DNA of 6,114 nt from Dehalococcoidia bacterium (GTDB lineage: Bacteria; Chloroflexota; Dehalococcoidia; Lucifugimonadales; JAGWBF01): contig JAGWBG010000099.1 in the NCBI GenBank assembly GCA_021296015.1, positions 1-6,114 on the forward strand, given 5' to 3'. The notes beneath the pieces are model-generated. The model did no database searches. It saw only the letters and a program-made list of their open reading frames with translations, and was not told the origin of the DNA. Below are positions 5,767-6,114 of the stretch, piece by piece; position 1 is the stretch's first letter, and the number at the start of each line of letters is the position of its first letter. The position numbers and the translations under genes were made by a program.

Positions 5767-5775
5767 ACACATACA

Positions 5776-6114
5776 ATGGCTGAAGAAAAGATAACCATCT
5801 TTGACACAACCTTGAGAGACGGGGAGCAGTCCGCAGGCATCGGCCTGACCGGAGACGAAAAGCTGGAGATTGCCAGGCAGTTGGCCCGCCTGCGGGTGGA
5901 CGTTATCGAGGCGGGATTCGCCGCCAGTTCTCCCGGTGACTTTGAGGCCGTGAAAACCATTGCCAGAGAGGTCAAGGGCCCAGTTATAACTTCTCTGGCC
6001 CGGGCACATCCCGTTGACGTGGACCAGGCTTGGGAGGACCTGAAGGAAGGGGAGAAACCACGCATCCACGTGTTCCTCTCGAGTTCCGACATCCACATAA
6101 TGAACCAGCTTCGC
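5776..6114 (+). CDS. leuA: 2-isopropylmalate synthase, N-terminal part
   Basis: LeuA condenses 2-ketoisovalerate with acetyl-CoA to 2-isopropylmalate, the step that commits carbon to leucine. Only the first 113 residues are present; the frame is open at the window edge. The TIM-barrel start has the hallmark FDTTLRDGEQSAG (9-21), where Arg14 and Asp15 are the expected catalytic and metal-binding residues. EAGFAASSPGDFEAV (45-59), LARAHPVDVDQAWEDL (74-89) and PRIHVFLSSSDIHI (95-108) favour LeuA over homocitrate or citramalate synthase. Ala20 replaces the more usual Pro after RDGEQS, a mild variation. The later HxH metal motif and the C-terminal leucine-binding domain lie outside the window, so feedback control cannot be judged. 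The ATG at 5776 follows AAGGGAG (5760-5766) at 9 bases, and this SD is the target of the upstream anti-SD. No promoter is seen between ilvC and leuA. Confidence 0.93.
   Translation, partial: MAEEKITIFDTTLRDGEQSAGIGLTGDEKLEIARQLARLRVDVIEAGFAASSPGDFEAVKTIAREVKGPVITSLARAHPVDVDQAWEDLKEGEKPRIHVFLSSSDIHIMNQLR

Noticed and set aside
5689..6098. Two overlapping minus-strand open frames opposite leuA
   Set aside because: Both are antisense to conserved LeuA motifs and look like non-protein sequence.

Overview
This window looks like bacterial chromosome of moderately high G+C. It centres on a branched-chain amino acid operon on the + strand: ilvB, ilvH, ilvC, then the start of leuA. A leucine-type T-box leader stands in front of the operon. 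Two minus-strand genes lie on its left. T-box control, this gene order, and a neighbouring gene of an uncharacterised 'DGLPVIPPT' family together suggest an uncultured Chloroflexota lineage (Dehalococcoidia or SAR202-like). That assignment is inference; an actinobacterium or a high-G+C Firmicute is not excluded.

Layout. 1-362 (-): 5' part of a conserved uncharacterised protein, cut by the window edge. 435-1742 (-): flavin-dependent enzyme of the acyl-CoA dehydrogenase fold, probably a class D (HsaA/HpaH/DszC-like) monooxygenase. These two read away from the ilv operon. 1801-1829: a very good sigma-70 promoter with an extended -10. About 1836-2150: a complete T-box riboswitch with a CUC (Leu) specifier, an antiterminator and a competing terminator. 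2175-3893 ilvB, 3893-4447 ilvH (overlapping by one base, TAGTG), 4544-5542 ilvC, 5776-6114 leuA (first 113 residues only).

The ilvC-leuA gap of 233 bases is the most interesting region. It holds a 40-codon ORF (5570-5692) behind a perfect Shine-Dalgarno (SD) sequence, and the SD/start module is itself tandemly duplicated. Codons 30-33 of this ORF contain a segment (5657-5668) complementary over 12 bp (11 Watson-Crick plus one G-U) to the leuA SD at 5755-5766. The same segment also sits in a local perfect 6-bp hairpin. This is the arrangement expected of a translational attenuator, in which ribosome position on the small ORF decides whether the leuA ribosome binding site is open. I know of no described example of this element, but cannot search.

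Working together: IlvB/IlvH make acetolactate (or acetohydroxybutyrate), IlvC isomerises and reduces it, and LeuA diverts 2-ketoisovalerate to leucine. Uncharged tRNA-Leu would turn on the whole operon through the T-box. The leuA leader would then add a second, gene-specific control at the branch committed to leucine. IlvH also has an unusual substitution at a residue known for valine feedback in E. coli.
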